Shown: one piece after another, positions 45,101 to 47,490 of the stretch
Numbering within the stretch: the first letter of the stretch is position 1
Layout of the letters: every line of letters starts with the position of its first letter
Source of the DNA: Setaria digitata
Lineage: Eukaryota; Nematoda; Chromadorea; Rhabditida; Setariidae
DNA length: 47,490 nucleotides
NCBI GenBank assembly: GCA_003640385.1
Contig: RCAB01000469.1
Location: 1 to 47,490 of the forward strand
Direction of reading: 5' to 3'
The notes under the pieces: model-generated
Database searches by the model: none
What the model was told of the DNA's origin: nothing
What the model saw: only the letters and a program-made list of their open reading frames with translations
Translations under genes and position numbers: made by a program

Positions 45101-47490
45101 TTCTCAAATAAGCTTACTGTATCTTCCATTCCGAAAAACCGAAAGTTTGGACATTGCTTTGGGCCAGAGTGTGAAACTGATTTATAAATAAGATTGTAAG
45201 TTTTTAGAAATGAAGTATGAGAAGTAAATATTGTTTCAGTGATTCGTGGAATTTGCACCAGATATCACTATGCACAATATAATTTTAAGTTCACTTGTTC
45301 TATTTGGATTTTAGAGTTACATTTGGGTTGATCAGGCTAAAGAACAGCTGGTGGAACAGGAACCAGGTATAATACGTGGCGGAGGATTTGCGGTTCTACG
45401 TATTGGCACTCGAGTCAACATATCGTTCCAGTGAGTTGGGTTTCCAAAGACACTATGCAAAGAGCTTGAAGGAAATGTTGCCTTGTTGAAATGATCGTTT
45501 TAGAATGTCAAGCATTAAACTTTCATCCATAAAAGTGCAAGCTGAGAGTACCGAAAAGAAGAGAGCGCTGAGAGATAGACCCACAGAATAATAAAAATAA
45601 ATGTCTATGAAATATCTATTTTGAAATTGTGCTTTACTTTAAATGACTGTTGACTTTTGCTTATTATCATTTGCTAAGATGGAATGAGAGCATTGTTTAT
45701 GATGCATCGAAAGGGATGGATATCGGTTTGGGCAGATCTGTGACTTTTAAATTTGCATTTCGGAAAACAATGGATGATACCAAGTTGATCGTCATGGTTA
45801 ACACTGAATCAGTTCAAAAGATTTGTCCAGATGGATATCATACTAAAGATGGGTTATGTGCTGGTTGGTTTCCAAGATTTAATTGTTATACTTCTTTTAT
45901 TTTCTTAGGACTTTGAAACACTGAGAACTACTCATTAAAATGTGAGAGATGTACTTGCTGTAGACTTTTTTATCTGAAATAGCATGAATCTATATTATTT
46001 TAGATATAAATGAATGTGAATCTGCTCAGAAAATGTGCCACGAGAAGGCACATTGTGTTAATACTGTTGGTGACTACTTTTGTGAGCGCACTTGTCCACC
46101 AGGTTTCAAAGCAAGTGCGCAAGGGAACTGTGAAGATATTAATGAATGTACTCTTGGCATGCATAATTGTAGCGACGGTGTGCTCTGCATGAACATACCA
46201 GGTGTATCTTAATTACGTTCTGAAAGTTGAATTTTCTAAGCTCAGATATACTTTCACAGTTTTGAAGAGGGATTGATGAAAATAGAAGCAAGCAATGTGA
46301 CATTGTCTGAGTTTATGGGTCTAAAAGTTGCAGGTTCCTTCTTGTGTGAGGTATCATTATGTGCCAAGGGTTATATTCGAGATTCAAATGGTCGATGTAA
46401 AGGTAAATAGTTTGAATAATCATATCAACTATTAATACAGTGTTTAACAGTAGTCGAAATATATATTTGATATGCAGTTTCCAACAATAACTTGTTGTTA
46501 CCGTAATATCTAACTTGTGTTATGTTAAAATAATTATCGATGTACATTTCTGAACACGGACAAGCTCCGGAAACATAATCTTATTTGACTTTCTGTGAGA
46601 TTTCCAGTAATTAGTGACGTTCGTATCGAAACACTGCGTTACCTAATTCAAGCAATTTTTATGATTGTGGTAAATTTTCAGATGTCGACGAGTGTGCGAA
46701 CTCGTTGTGTGGTAATTTGAAATGTTTGAACCATTTAGGTTCATACAGTTGCATCTGTCCAACAGGCTTTCCAGCGGATAACAATGGTCAATGTGAAGGT
46801 ATGTTATCTCTTGTTCCTAGAAAGGGAATTATAATGTTATACATAATAAGATTGTAGTACCTTGACTTTTTCTTGAACTTCAGATATTTTTATTTTAGAG
46901 CCTCAAGGAAATTTGACAGATCTAAAATTAATTAGATTCGATGAAAATTGGAGTACGTGTGCACCAGGATACTATCGTGTCGATGGAACATGTCAAGGTA
47001 ACTAATAATCTTAATTCAATAGAAGCATTGAAGGGATATGCGATATAGTTGGCAACATTGTGCTAATTGGATTTTTGGTCATCAGTCGAGTTAAAAGTTC
47101 CTGCTCTTGATGTCACCTGTTTGGAAAAAATTTGACAAATGTGTTTGTGCAGAATAAGGCTTACGGAGGATTTTATACTTATCATTTGAAGATATAAACG
47201 AGTGTGTATTCGATTTGCCCTGTACATATGAGTGTGAAAACGTTGAAGGCAGTTACAAATGTTTGTGCCCGGAGGGTTATACACTTGACCATAGTGCTTG
47301 TATCGGTAAGTTCTGTCATAAAATTTGAATTTTTTTAATTGCAATTTCATGAACCGTTTTAGGAGATTAATTCAAATACGAACTAATTTTTGTCACTCTC
47401 AAACTCCATTAGCAGTATCTTAGTTTCCTTATTGATTTTACGGTAACAACAAGTTACTGTTGGAAACTGCATGTTAAATATATATTTAGA
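1..47490 (+). CDS. him-4: Hemicentin, partial at both ends (multi-exon)
   Basis: Secreted extracellular-matrix protein of the hemicentin family, which forms tracks at cell junctions and links neighbouring basement membranes. In order the window encodes 34 Ig I-set domains (the first incomplete), a non-Ig spacer, a G2F domain and cbEGF modules. About 85 exons could be chained with GT-AG borders and continuous reading phase from 189 to 47305. Ig repeats carry C-x(n)-W at the B/C strands and D-x-G-x-Y-x-C at the F strand, usually followed by N-x-A-G. The start codon, signal peptide, VWA domain and stop codon lie outside. Most introns are 60-800 nt of AT-rich sequence in which I see nothing else; three large introns (9455-23433, 29287-32117, 34286-37333) are described separately. 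Assignment to hemicentin rests on the unique order long Ig array, G2F, EGF, and I am very sure of it; the species is not determined. Confidence 0.95.
189..345 (+). CDS. him-4: Hemicentin Ig1, C-terminal half exon
   Basis: One exon, 189-345, carries the second half of an Ig domain; the first half is upstream of the window. F-strand motif [16 protein letters not shown] is clear, with Asn in place of the usual Asp before Gly. The exon ends one base into a codon (phase 1) at TTTAG/GTAGG, the usual domain-border phase in this gene. Confidence 0.88.
573..1127 (+). CDS. him-4: Hemicentin Ig2 (exons 573-780, 1070-1127)
   Basis: The first exon starts after TTACAG and holds [19 protein letters not shown] (B-strand Cys to C-strand Trp). 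The second holds [11 protein letters not shown]. The E-F turn reads NDYANHRYTC, so the normal D-x-G is lost. The exon ends in phase 0 at GTACAG/GTGTG, unlike the phase-1 border used by most other domains. The open frame upstream of 573 is intron and not part of the protein. Confidence 0.88.
1219..1837 (+). CDS. him-4: Hemicentin Ig3 (exons 1219-1365, 1693-1837)
   Basis: Exon one opens with the linker VIAPPEMVG and has [20 protein letters not shown]. Exon two has [16 protein letters not shown]. The internal intron (1366-1692) is phase 0 and the exit is phase 1 at TTATTG/GTAAG. The B-to-C loop lacks the usual G-x-P-x-P. Confidence 0.9.
1905..2346 (+). CDS. him-4: Hemicentin Ig4 (exons 1905-2050, 2214-2346)
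   Basis: Exon one starts [12 protein letters not shown] and has [19 protein letters not shown]. Exon two has [15 protein letters not shown]. The acceptor of exon two was set at AATAATAG/CTTTTA (2213/2214), because this gives [15 protein letters not shown], which matches Ig3 over the D-E strands. A downstream acceptor at 2225/2226 would also keep frame. Confidence 0.85.
2509..2984 (+). CDS. him-4: Hemicentin Ig5 (exons 2509-2660, 2861-2984)
   Basis: Exon one follows TGTTGCAG and holds [19 protein letters not shown]. Exon two, exactly 124 nt, holds [15 protein letters not shown], with Ala where Gly is usual. Both splice borders are canonical and the frame is continuous. Confidence 0.9.
3134..3509 (+). 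CDS. him-4: Hemicentin Ig6 (exons 3134-3246, 3350-3509)
   Basis: Exon one starts [10 protein letters not shown] and holds [17 protein letters not shown]. The phase-0 intron cuts right after the C-strand, and exon two resumes at [10 protein letters not shown] and holds [15 protein letters not shown], with His-Arg-Gly replacing D-x-G. This intron site, just before D-G, recurs in Ig14, Ig22 and Ig29. Confidence 0.9.
3672..4576 (+). CDS. him-4: Hemicentin Ig7 (exons 3672-3783, 4050-4130, 4448-4576)
   Basis: Three exons. The first has [16 protein letters not shown], with the Trp codon split by a phase-2 intron. The second has the D-E strands ([11 protein letters not shown]). The third holds [15 protein letters not shown] and then runs straight into Ig8 ([15 protein letters not shown]) with no intron at the domain border. 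The acceptor at 4447 (TTATTAAG) is weak but is the only one that keeps phase. Confidence 0.85.
4448..5113 (+). CDS. him-4: Hemicentin Ig8 (exons 4448-4576, 4748-4916, 5032-5113)
   Basis: The domain begins in the exon shared with Ig7. The acceptor at 4747 (TGTGTCAG) joins KDKN to [15 protein letters not shown] in frame; the open frame at 4683-4747 is intron. Core motifs are [19 protein letters not shown] and [15 protein letters not shown]. Two N-linked sites are possible (N-x-T at the C' loop). Confidence 0.87.
5331..5892 (+). CDS. him-4: Hemicentin Ig9 (exons 5331-5530, 5814-5892)
   Basis: Exon one starts after TTTATTGCAG with [11 protein letters not shown] and holds [19 protein letters not shown]. 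Exon two has [16 protein letters not shown], with Asp in place of Gly. The split lies unusually late, just before the E-F turn, so exon two is only 79 nt. Confidence 0.9.
6094..6645 (+). CDS. him-4: Hemicentin Ig10 (exons 6094-6307, 6581-6645)
   Basis: Exon one has [12 protein letters not shown] and [19 protein letters not shown] and runs to NDDAR; exon two resumes with [11 protein letters not shown]. The phase-2 intron splits the Arg codon just before Y-x-C, a site also used in Ig2, Ig17 and Ig18. Confidence 0.92.
6816..7220 (+). CDS. him-4: Hemicentin Ig11 (exons 6816-6988, 7097-7220)
   Basis: Exon one has [19 protein letters not shown] after [11 protein letters not shown]; exon two (124 nt) has [15 protein letters not shown], Ala replacing Gly. 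Acceptors GTTTAG and CCCCAG are clear. The 108-nt intron between them stays open in the coding frame, but the domain is complete without it. Confidence 0.9.
7411..7929 (+). CDS. him-4: Hemicentin Ig12 (exons 7411-7520, 7755-7929)
   Basis: Exon one starts [14 protein letters not shown] and has [13 protein letters not shown]; exon two brings the C-strand Trp in [15 protein letters not shown] and [15 protein letters not shown]. The intron falls inside the B-C loop, earlier than in other domains. The acceptor AAATTTAAG at 7754 is not a strong one. Confidence 0.85.
8218..8835 (+). CDS. him-4: Hemicentin Ig13 (exons 8218-8378, 8718-8835)
   Basis: Exon one has [13 protein letters not shown] and [20 protein letters not shown], ending before GTATGT at 8379. 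Exon two, after TTATCAG, has [11 protein letters not shown] and [15 protein letters not shown]. The following 503-nt intron (8836-9338) shows only AT-rich sequence. Confidence 0.88.
9339..23590 (+). CDS. him-4: Hemicentin Ig14, split by the 14-kb intron (exons 9339-9454, 23434-23590)
   Basis: Exon one has [10 protein letters not shown] and [17 protein letters not shown]. The phase-0 donor at 9455 (AAAG/GTTAGC) joins to the acceptor GTTCTCAG at 23433, restoring [12 protein letters not shown]. Exon two has [15 protein letters not shown]. The junction is the same D-G/N-G site cut in Ig6 and Ig29, so the pairing across almost 14 kb is well supported even though the intron contains another gene on the other strand. 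Confidence 0.9.
9816..14428 (-). CDS. Nested cysteine-rich membrane or GPI-anchored protein with ADAM10-like modules
   Basis: Five minus-strand exons (14262-14428, 12664-12795, 11389-11559, 10840-10990, 9816-10022) join with GT-AG borders and matching phases (2, 2, 2, 0) to 275 codons plus stop. The upstream ATG at 14428 was chosen because an in-frame stop precedes it and it gives a signal peptide ([20 protein letters not shown]). About 30 Cys fill the ectodomain in two similar modules, residues ~50-160 and ~160-250, each with C-x(3)-C, then C-x-C, C-x(2)-CC, and C-x(n)-G-x-C at the end. This pattern resembles the disintegrin/cysteine-rich region of ADAM10 (Kuzbanian/SUP-17) proteases. There is no protease domain (no HExxH). 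The last 22 residues are hydrophobic ([17 protein letters not shown]) and end the chain, fitting a GPI signal or a membrane anchor. Function is unknown to me; the gene is likely independent of its host gene. Confidence 0.85.
15578..15601. repeat. GTGC/TGCG tetranucleotide microsatellite
   Basis: A short alternating purine-pyrimidine run of TGCG units (GTGCGTATGCGTGCGTGCGT) within the large intron. Such runs can adopt left-handed DNA and are unstable in length; here it is probably neutral. Confidence 0.75.
15698..15760. repeat. Three 21-bp tandem units
   Basis: Units at 15698-15718, 15719-15739 and 15740-15760 share the pattern CCATCTGAAACTCAGCAATGT with a few substitutions each; the first two differ at about four sites. 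The unit length is a multiple of three, so the frame stays open on both strands across it. No host gene was found. Confidence 0.85.
16900..22854 (-). CDS. Tentative second nested gene, multi-pass membrane protein fragments (model incomplete)
   Basis: Minus-strand segments chain in phase: 22809-22854 ([18 protein letters not shown], donor GTAAGT), 22447-22613 ([19 protein letters not shown] ... ILDCGFMRM, donor GTATGT), 21923-21963 ([13 protein letters not shown]) and from 21786 down to about 21690 ([20 protein letters not shown], then [14 protein letters not shown]). The last looks like a membrane helix followed by an acidic-Pro turn seen in several multi-pass proteins. Two further segments, 19383-19601 (basic, with [18 protein letters not shown]) and 16900-17008 (acidic, [19 protein letters not shown] then a stop), look coding but cannot be joined. 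I do not recognise the family. Tiny exons and weak acceptors (21963, 21786) mean part may be chance. Confidence 0.35.
22287..22287. other. Ambiguous base N
   Basis: A single N in the hemicentin intron, 160 nt beyond a candidate minus-strand exon. It is an assembly uncertainty and does not touch a supported exon. Confidence 0.95.
23936..24987 (+). CDS. him-4: Hemicentin Ig15 (exons 23936-24081, 24864-24987)
   Basis: Exon one starts [15 protein letters not shown] and has [18 protein letters not shown]. Exon two is 124 nt with [15 protein letters not shown]. The intron between (24082-24863) is 782 nt of AT-rich sequence with no gene that I can see. Confidence 0.9.
25586..26143 (+). CDS. him-4: Hemicentin Ig16 (exons 25586-25737, 26020-26143)
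   Basis: Exon one has [12 protein letters not shown] and [19 protein letters not shown] and ends ..SEKTQ before GTACTA. Exon two was started at 26020 after TTCTTAAG, giving [13 protein letters not shown] and [15 protein letters not shown]; with this acceptor the exon has the recurring 124-nt length. A GTAAGT inside it (26062) is not used, since the domain needs the sequence after it. The 598-nt intron before it (24988-25585) shows nothing. Confidence 0.85.
26283..26864 (+). CDS. him-4: Hemicentin Ig17 (exons 26283-26460, 26773-26864)
   Basis: Exon one has [14 protein letters not shown] and [19 protein letters not shown]; a sequon NAT follows in the C' region. Exon two has [17 protein letters not shown] phase-2 intron splits the Arg codon upstream of the E-F turn. 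Confidence 0.92.
27158..27907 (+). CDS. him-4: Hemicentin Ig18 (exons 27158-27341, 27740-27907)
   Basis: Exon one has [13 protein letters not shown] and [19 protein letters not shown], then [13 protein letters not shown]; exon two continues [11 protein letters not shown] and runs on into Ig19 without a border intron. The D-E segment is several residues shorter than in the sister domains. Confidence 0.88.
27740..28457 (+). CDS. him-4: Hemicentin Ig19 (exons 27740-27907, 28030-28119, 28277-28457)
   Basis: Starts within the exon that ends Ig18 ([30 protein letters not shown]), continues with [13 protein letters not shown] and [13 protein letters not shown] in a 90-nt exon, then [15 protein letters not shown]. 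Both internal introns are phase 2, and no intron lies at either domain border. Confidence 0.9.
28277..28845 (+). CDS. him-4: Hemicentin Ig20 (exons 28277-28457, 28535-28621, 28764-28845)
   Basis: The shared exon carries [11 protein letters not shown] and [12 protein letters not shown]; the 87-nt middle exon has [13 protein letters not shown]; the last has [15 protein letters not shown]. Internal introns are phase 0 and the exit is phase 1. Confidence 0.92.
29117..32281 (+). CDS. him-4: Hemicentin Ig21 (exons 29117-29286, 32118-32281)
   Basis: Exon one has [14 protein letters not shown] and [19 protein letters not shown]. After a 2.8-kb phase-0 intron, exon two has [20 protein letters not shown] and continues into Ig22 ([14 protein letters not shown]) with no border intron. 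Confidence 0.9.
29287..32117. other. 2.8-kb intron of Ig21
   Basis: Mostly AT-rich sequence without recognisable genes on the plus strand. Its left third (29736-30091) holds three minus-strand segments that splice in phase into a 49-residue open frame. The rest shows nothing that I can support. Confidence 0.6.
29736..30091 (-). CDS. Very tentative 49-residue minus-strand open frame in three exons
   Basis: Exons 30034-30091 ([19 protein letters not shown]), 29820-29894 ([18 protein letters not shown]) and 29736-29752 (stop) join at GTAAAT, TTTCAAG, GTGAGA and TTTTTCAG with phase 1 kept at both junctions. The local base composition is less AT-rich than the surroundings. There is no signal peptide and no homology that I know; the plus strand is also partly open over 30001-30120. 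It may be chance. Confidence 0.2.
32118..33449 (+). CDS. him-4: Hemicentin Ig22 (exons 32118-32281, 33017-33125, 33335-33449)
   Basis: The shared exon ends ..NPLAVSGK in phase 2; the next, after TTTTTGTAG, has [20 protein letters not shown]; the last has [18 protein letters not shown], with Phe-Leu replacing Tyr-x before Cys. The 735-nt first intron (32282-33016) contains a duplicated 63-bp segment. Confidence 0.9.
32446..32717. repeat. Direct repeat of about 63 bp in an Ig22 intron
   Basis: Copies at 32446-32508 and 32654-32717 both run from AGATTTCCGCTTGTTTCTAT to GCTAATT and differ at a handful of sites and one indel. They lie 145 nt apart within one intron and touch no exon. Confidence 0.85.
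33547..34285 (+). CDS. him-4: Hemicentin Ig23 (exons 33547-33716, 34162-34285)
   Basis: Exon one has [14 protein letters not shown] and [14 protein letters not shown]; the B-C loop is several residues longer than usual. Exon two has [13 protein letters not shown] and [15 protein letters not shown]. Splicing at 34285 gives the standard 124-nt exon in phase 1 and joins Ig24 as EIL-S-APQVD. The donor CTTT/GTACGC is much weaker than the donors of other domains, and the frame stays open beyond it. Confidence 0.88.
34162..35259 (+). CDS. him-4: Candidate alternative terminal exon: Ig23 half plus a 324-residue novel tail
   Basis: If the weak donor at 34286 is skipped, the Ig23 exon reads on for 324 codons to TAG at 35257-35259. 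The tail begins with a helical, charged stretch ([30 protein letters not shown]), then a Ser/Thr/Asn-rich part with sequons, a His-rich cluster ([14 protein letters not shown]) and a Trp/Tyr-rich end ([17 protein letters not shown]). Such a long open frame is very unlikely by chance in this AT-rich DNA, and the codons are less AT-rich than introns. Two AATAAA signals follow at 35864 and 35888, fitting a 3' UTR of about 600 nt. The form would lack Ig24-34, G2F and EGF. It could instead be the body of a separate gene with a start inside the frame. I recognise no family. Confidence 0.65.
   Translation: MTSEGQRLQIIRASLSDAGNYSCVALNRAGESTLDFYVEILCTHLASEHCWELETKHLESIKSHYALLKQESFRTLAQYRLFLLQKRMEELRSSYLNEKRSRLSNSQRTTVATKESSPMIYIDFETFAKSFPNDAATQETGVAFRDLTTTKQYSYYNYSAVDIPTLFYLNAWKKTTNRNFGQHDGYTQSDSAARNGFRPDCISCSPLTELNHSRSAAEHNQLLSDDHLKQTSETSTPAVATSSDVRNDRQSSSGNYSQGQLFRMEWNLDKENVQSSAHRHRHSHRHYHHQQMRIRDGSGSIRTVDGTQSVRTVQKNSGSATSYNEHKKKHSWGGKRLYFQTQWQPWDPDYSNEPWTSWYTYKGPT
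35226..35315. repeat. Perfect 45-bp tandem duplication across the stop codon
   Basis: 35226-35270 and 35271-35315 are identical: both run from GACTTCCTGGTACACTTATA to TTAGTCCAGATTGCT. The first copy ends the long open frame with TAG; the second keeps the same frame and carries the same TAG. Identity over the full unit means it is very recent or an assembly artefact. Confidence 0.95.
35316..37333. other. 3' UTR candidate and remaining intron
   Basis: After the alternative stop codon lie AT-rich sequence and AATAAA hexamers at 35864-35869 and 35888-35893, which could end the short transcript. For the full-length transcript all of this is intron, up to the acceptor TTATTGCAG at 37333. I see no gene in 35900-37333. 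Confidence 0.55.
35864..35893 (+). terminator. Putative polyadenylation signals for the short form
   Basis: Two AATAAA hexamers, 24 nt apart, about 605-630 nt after the TAG at 35259. Position relative to the open frame fits cleavage shortly after 35900. AATAAA is frequent in AT-rich DNA, so this is suggestive only. Confidence 0.35.
37334..37721 (+). CDS. him-4: Hemicentin Ig24 (exons 37334-37513, 37617-37721)
   Basis: Exon one has [12 protein letters not shown] and [19 protein letters not shown]. The internal intron is phase 1 (Gly codon), not phase 0. Exon two has [20 protein letters not shown], with Trp in place of Tyr before Cys. Confidence 0.92.
37795..38251 (+). CDS. him-4: Hemicentin Ig25 (exons 37795-37938, 38120-38251)
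   Basis: Exon one has [13 protein letters not shown] and [19 protein letters not shown]; exon two has [14 protein letters not shown] and [14 protein letters not shown]. It shares with Ig24, Ig28, Ig30 and Ig31 a phase-1 internal intron in the C'-D region. Confidence 0.92.
38320..38885 (+). CDS. him-4: Hemicentin Ig26 (exons 38320-38431, 38615-38687, 38789-38885)
   Basis: Exon one has [14 protein letters not shown] and [14 protein letters not shown], with the C-strand Trp codon split as in Ig7. The 73-nt exon has [11 protein letters not shown] and the last has [15 protein letters not shown]. Confidence 0.92.
39100..39521 (+). CDS. him-4: Hemicentin Ig27 (exons 39100-39257, 39416-39521)
   Basis: Exon one has [16 protein letters not shown] and [19 protein letters not shown]; exon two has [20 protein letters not shown]. 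Internal intron phase 0, exit phase 1. Confidence 0.92.
39587..40104 (+). CDS. him-4: Hemicentin Ig28 (exons 39587-39748, 39988-40104)
   Basis: Exon one has [13 protein letters not shown] and [19 protein letters not shown]. Exon two has [10 protein letters not shown] and [16 protein letters not shown]; the F strand lacks both D-x-G and Tyr. The second exon also has an extra Cys (GSDCKEY). Confidence 0.9.
40227..40741 (+). CDS. him-4: Hemicentin Ig29 (exons 40227-40339, 40582-40741)
   Basis: Exon one has [15 protein letters not shown] and [16 protein letters not shown]. Exon two resumes at [14 protein letters not shown] and has [15 protein letters not shown]. The cut before D-G equals that in Ig6 and Ig14, and exon two has the same 160-nt length as in Ig6. 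Confidence 0.92.
40957..41331 (+). CDS. him-4: Hemicentin Ig30 (exons 40957-41091, 41191-41331)
   Basis: Exon one has [14 protein letters not shown] and [19 protein letters not shown] and ends in phase 1 at CAAA/GTTTG. Exon two has [18 protein letters not shown] and [15 protein letters not shown]. Confidence 0.9.
41407..41789 (+). CDS. him-4: Hemicentin Ig31 (exons 41407-41553, 41664-41789)
   Basis: Exon one has [17 protein letters not shown] and [17 protein letters not shown]; exon two has [13 protein letters not shown] and [15 protein letters not shown]. It ends RRLSVK in phase 1 and joins the spacer. Confidence 0.92.
42063..42496 (+). CDS. him-4: Hemicentin non-Ig spacer with RGD (exons 42063-42199, 42345-42496)
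   Basis: About 75 residues that do not follow the Ig pattern: [20 protein letters not shown], then [19 protein letters not shown], then [19 protein letters not shown], after which Ig32 starts ([13 protein letters not shown]). The RGD codons are at 42143-42151. Two Cys could pair. The acceptor TTTGAG at 42062 is unusual but is the one that keeps phase 1. The block lies between Ig31 and Ig32, near the C-terminal end of the Ig array. What it does is not known to me. Confidence 0.85.
42345..42878 (+). CDS. him-4: Hemicentin Ig32 (exons 42345-42496, 42671-42878)
   Basis: Begins in the exon that ends the spacer, with [19 protein letters not shown] across the junction (the Ser codon is split, phase 2). 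Exon two is long, 208 nt, and has [20 protein letters not shown]. It ends LDETIEK in phase 0. Confidence 0.9.
43171..43869 (+). CDS. him-4: Hemicentin Ig33, divergent (exons 43171-43362, 43636-43869)
   Basis: Exon one has [17 protein letters not shown] and [13 protein letters not shown], with [16 protein letters not shown] for the D-E strands. Exon two has [15 protein letters not shown], lacking the N-x-A-G end, and runs on into Ig34. The acceptor AATTGAG at 43170 is weak, so the exact start may be off by a few codons. Confidence 0.8.
43636..44224 (+). CDS. him-4: Hemicentin Ig34, last Ig domain (exons 43636-43869, 44110-44224)
   Basis: The shared exon has [16 protein letters not shown] and [19 protein letters not shown]; exon two has [20 protein letters not shown], with Ala-Val in place of x-Gly. 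The donor was set after RIRVL (43869); ending five bases earlier at RIR would also keep phase. The phase-1 exit leads into G2F. Confidence 0.85.
44421..45863 (+). CDS. him-4: Hemicentin G2F (nidogen beta-barrel) domain (exons 44421-44546, 44862-45091, 45315-45430, 45679-45863)
   Basis: G2F domains in nidogen and hemicentin are 11-stranded barrels that serve matrix assembly. Seen in order: [106 protein letters not shown] and [20 protein letters not shown]. Exon borders were fixed by alignment with the family: donor AACG/GTATGT (44546) joined to acceptor AATTTTAG (44861), and donor GATGAG/GTGATG (45091) joined to TTTTAG (45314), keep both phase and the expected strand spacing. Longer open frames at 44565-44692, 44759-44861 and 45092-45187 are then intron. 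The last exon ends at the first Cys-rich segment before the EGF modules. Confidence 0.87.
46004..46402 (+). CDS. him-4: Hemicentin cbEGF modules 1 and 2 (exons 46004-46201, 46334-46402)
   Basis: Exon one encodes a whole calcium-binding EGF ([36 protein letters not shown]) and the first part of a second ([17 protein letters not shown]). The next exon ends it with [24 protein letters not shown] starts and N-x(4)-Y/F give the calcium site. Both introns are phase 1. Confidence 0.92.
46682..46798 (+). CDS. him-4: Hemicentin cbEGF module 3
   Basis: A single 117-nt exon encodes one module: [15 protein letters not shown] and [19 protein letters not shown]. Phase 1 on both sides, the symmetrical class that can be duplicated without shifting frame. 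Confidence 0.93.
46899..46997 (+). CDS. him-4: Hemicentin inter-EGF linker exon
   Basis: A 99-nt exon, phase 1 on both sides, reading [16 protein letters not shown] and then [16 protein letters not shown]. It has only two Cys and no calcium-binding start, so it looks like a partial EGF-like tail after a spacer. A comparable spacer with a short Cys pair lies between EGF modules in vertebrate hemicentins. It has one sequon (NLT). Confidence 0.88.
47192..47305 (+). CDS. him-4: Hemicentin cbEGF module 4
   Basis: A 114-nt exon, phase 1 on both sides: [15 protein letters not shown] and [19 protein letters not shown]. The acceptor is ATTTGAAG and the donor ATCG/GTAAG. The gene continues beyond the window, where more EGF modules and a fibulin-type end are expected. 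Confidence 0.92.

Larger units (their letters stand above)
46457..47487. repeat. Inverted pair of 50-bp repeats around EGF exons
   Basis: 46457-46506 and the reverse complement of 47438-47487 match at about 47 of 50 positions, sharing AAATATATATTT, GCAGTTTCCAACA and ACTTGTTGTTACCGTAA. They lie in introns on either side of three EGF/linker exons, about 930 nt apart. I found no further copy in the window by eye. Confidence 0.88.

Noticed and set aside
45092..45187. Open frame ending in a stop after G2F exon 2, suggesting a truncated protein
   Set aside because: The donor GATGAG/GTGATG at 45091 joins in phase to the next G2F exon with the expected length, so this stretch is intron.
1..47490. 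tRNA, rRNA, CRISPR arrays and bacterial-type operons
   Set aside because: Nothing of this kind was seen; the window is intron-rich animal DNA, though tRNA search by eye is not exhaustive.

Overview
The window is animal DNA: AT-rich, with short exons split by GT-AG introns whose 3' splice sites follow the TTTCAG / TTTNAG pattern of nematodes. It is nearly filled by one plus-strand gene that enters from the left edge and leaves at the right edge. Its product is hemicentin (C. elegans HIM-4 type), a giant secreted basement-membrane protein. Protein features and intron sizes fit a parasitic, perhaps filarial/spirurid, nematode; that taxonomic placement is inference. An ambiguous base (N at 22287) points to a draft assembly.

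Layout. 189-9454: Ig domains 1 to 13 and the first half of Ig14, mostly two exons per domain joined by phase-1 introns at domain borders. 9455-23433: one 13,979-nt intron inside Ig14. It hosts a complete five-exon minus-strand gene (9816-14428) for a 275-residue cysteine-rich protein with a signal peptide, two ADAM10-like cysteine-rich modules and a hydrophobic C-terminus. Further left-to-right in the same intron (16900-22854), several minus-strand segments with matching splice phases suggest a second, less certain nested gene for a membrane protein. 23434-34285: Ig14 to Ig23. 34286-35259: the last exon of Ig23 stays open past its weak 5' splice site for another 324 codons, giving a candidate alternative C-terminus followed by a perfect 45-bp tandem duplication over the stop codon and by AATAAA signals. 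37334-41789: Ig24 to Ig31. 42063-42496: a non-Ig spacer with an RGD tripeptide. 42345-44224: Ig32 to Ig34. 44421-45863: a G2F (nidogen-type beta-barrel) domain in four exons. 46004-47305: calcium-binding EGF modules. The N-terminal VWA domain, the earlier Ig domains and the final EGF / fibulin-type end are outside the window.

How it works together (known for the family): hemicentin is secreted and assembles into tracks that anchor cells and join adjacent basement membranes; the Ig array is an extended stalk, and G2F plus EGF modules form the C-terminal assembly region. If the read-through exon is used, it would make a form that stops after Ig23 and lacks G2F and EGF modules. The exon boundaries given were derived by hand from splice motifs and reading-phase continuity; almost every junction keeps the frame.
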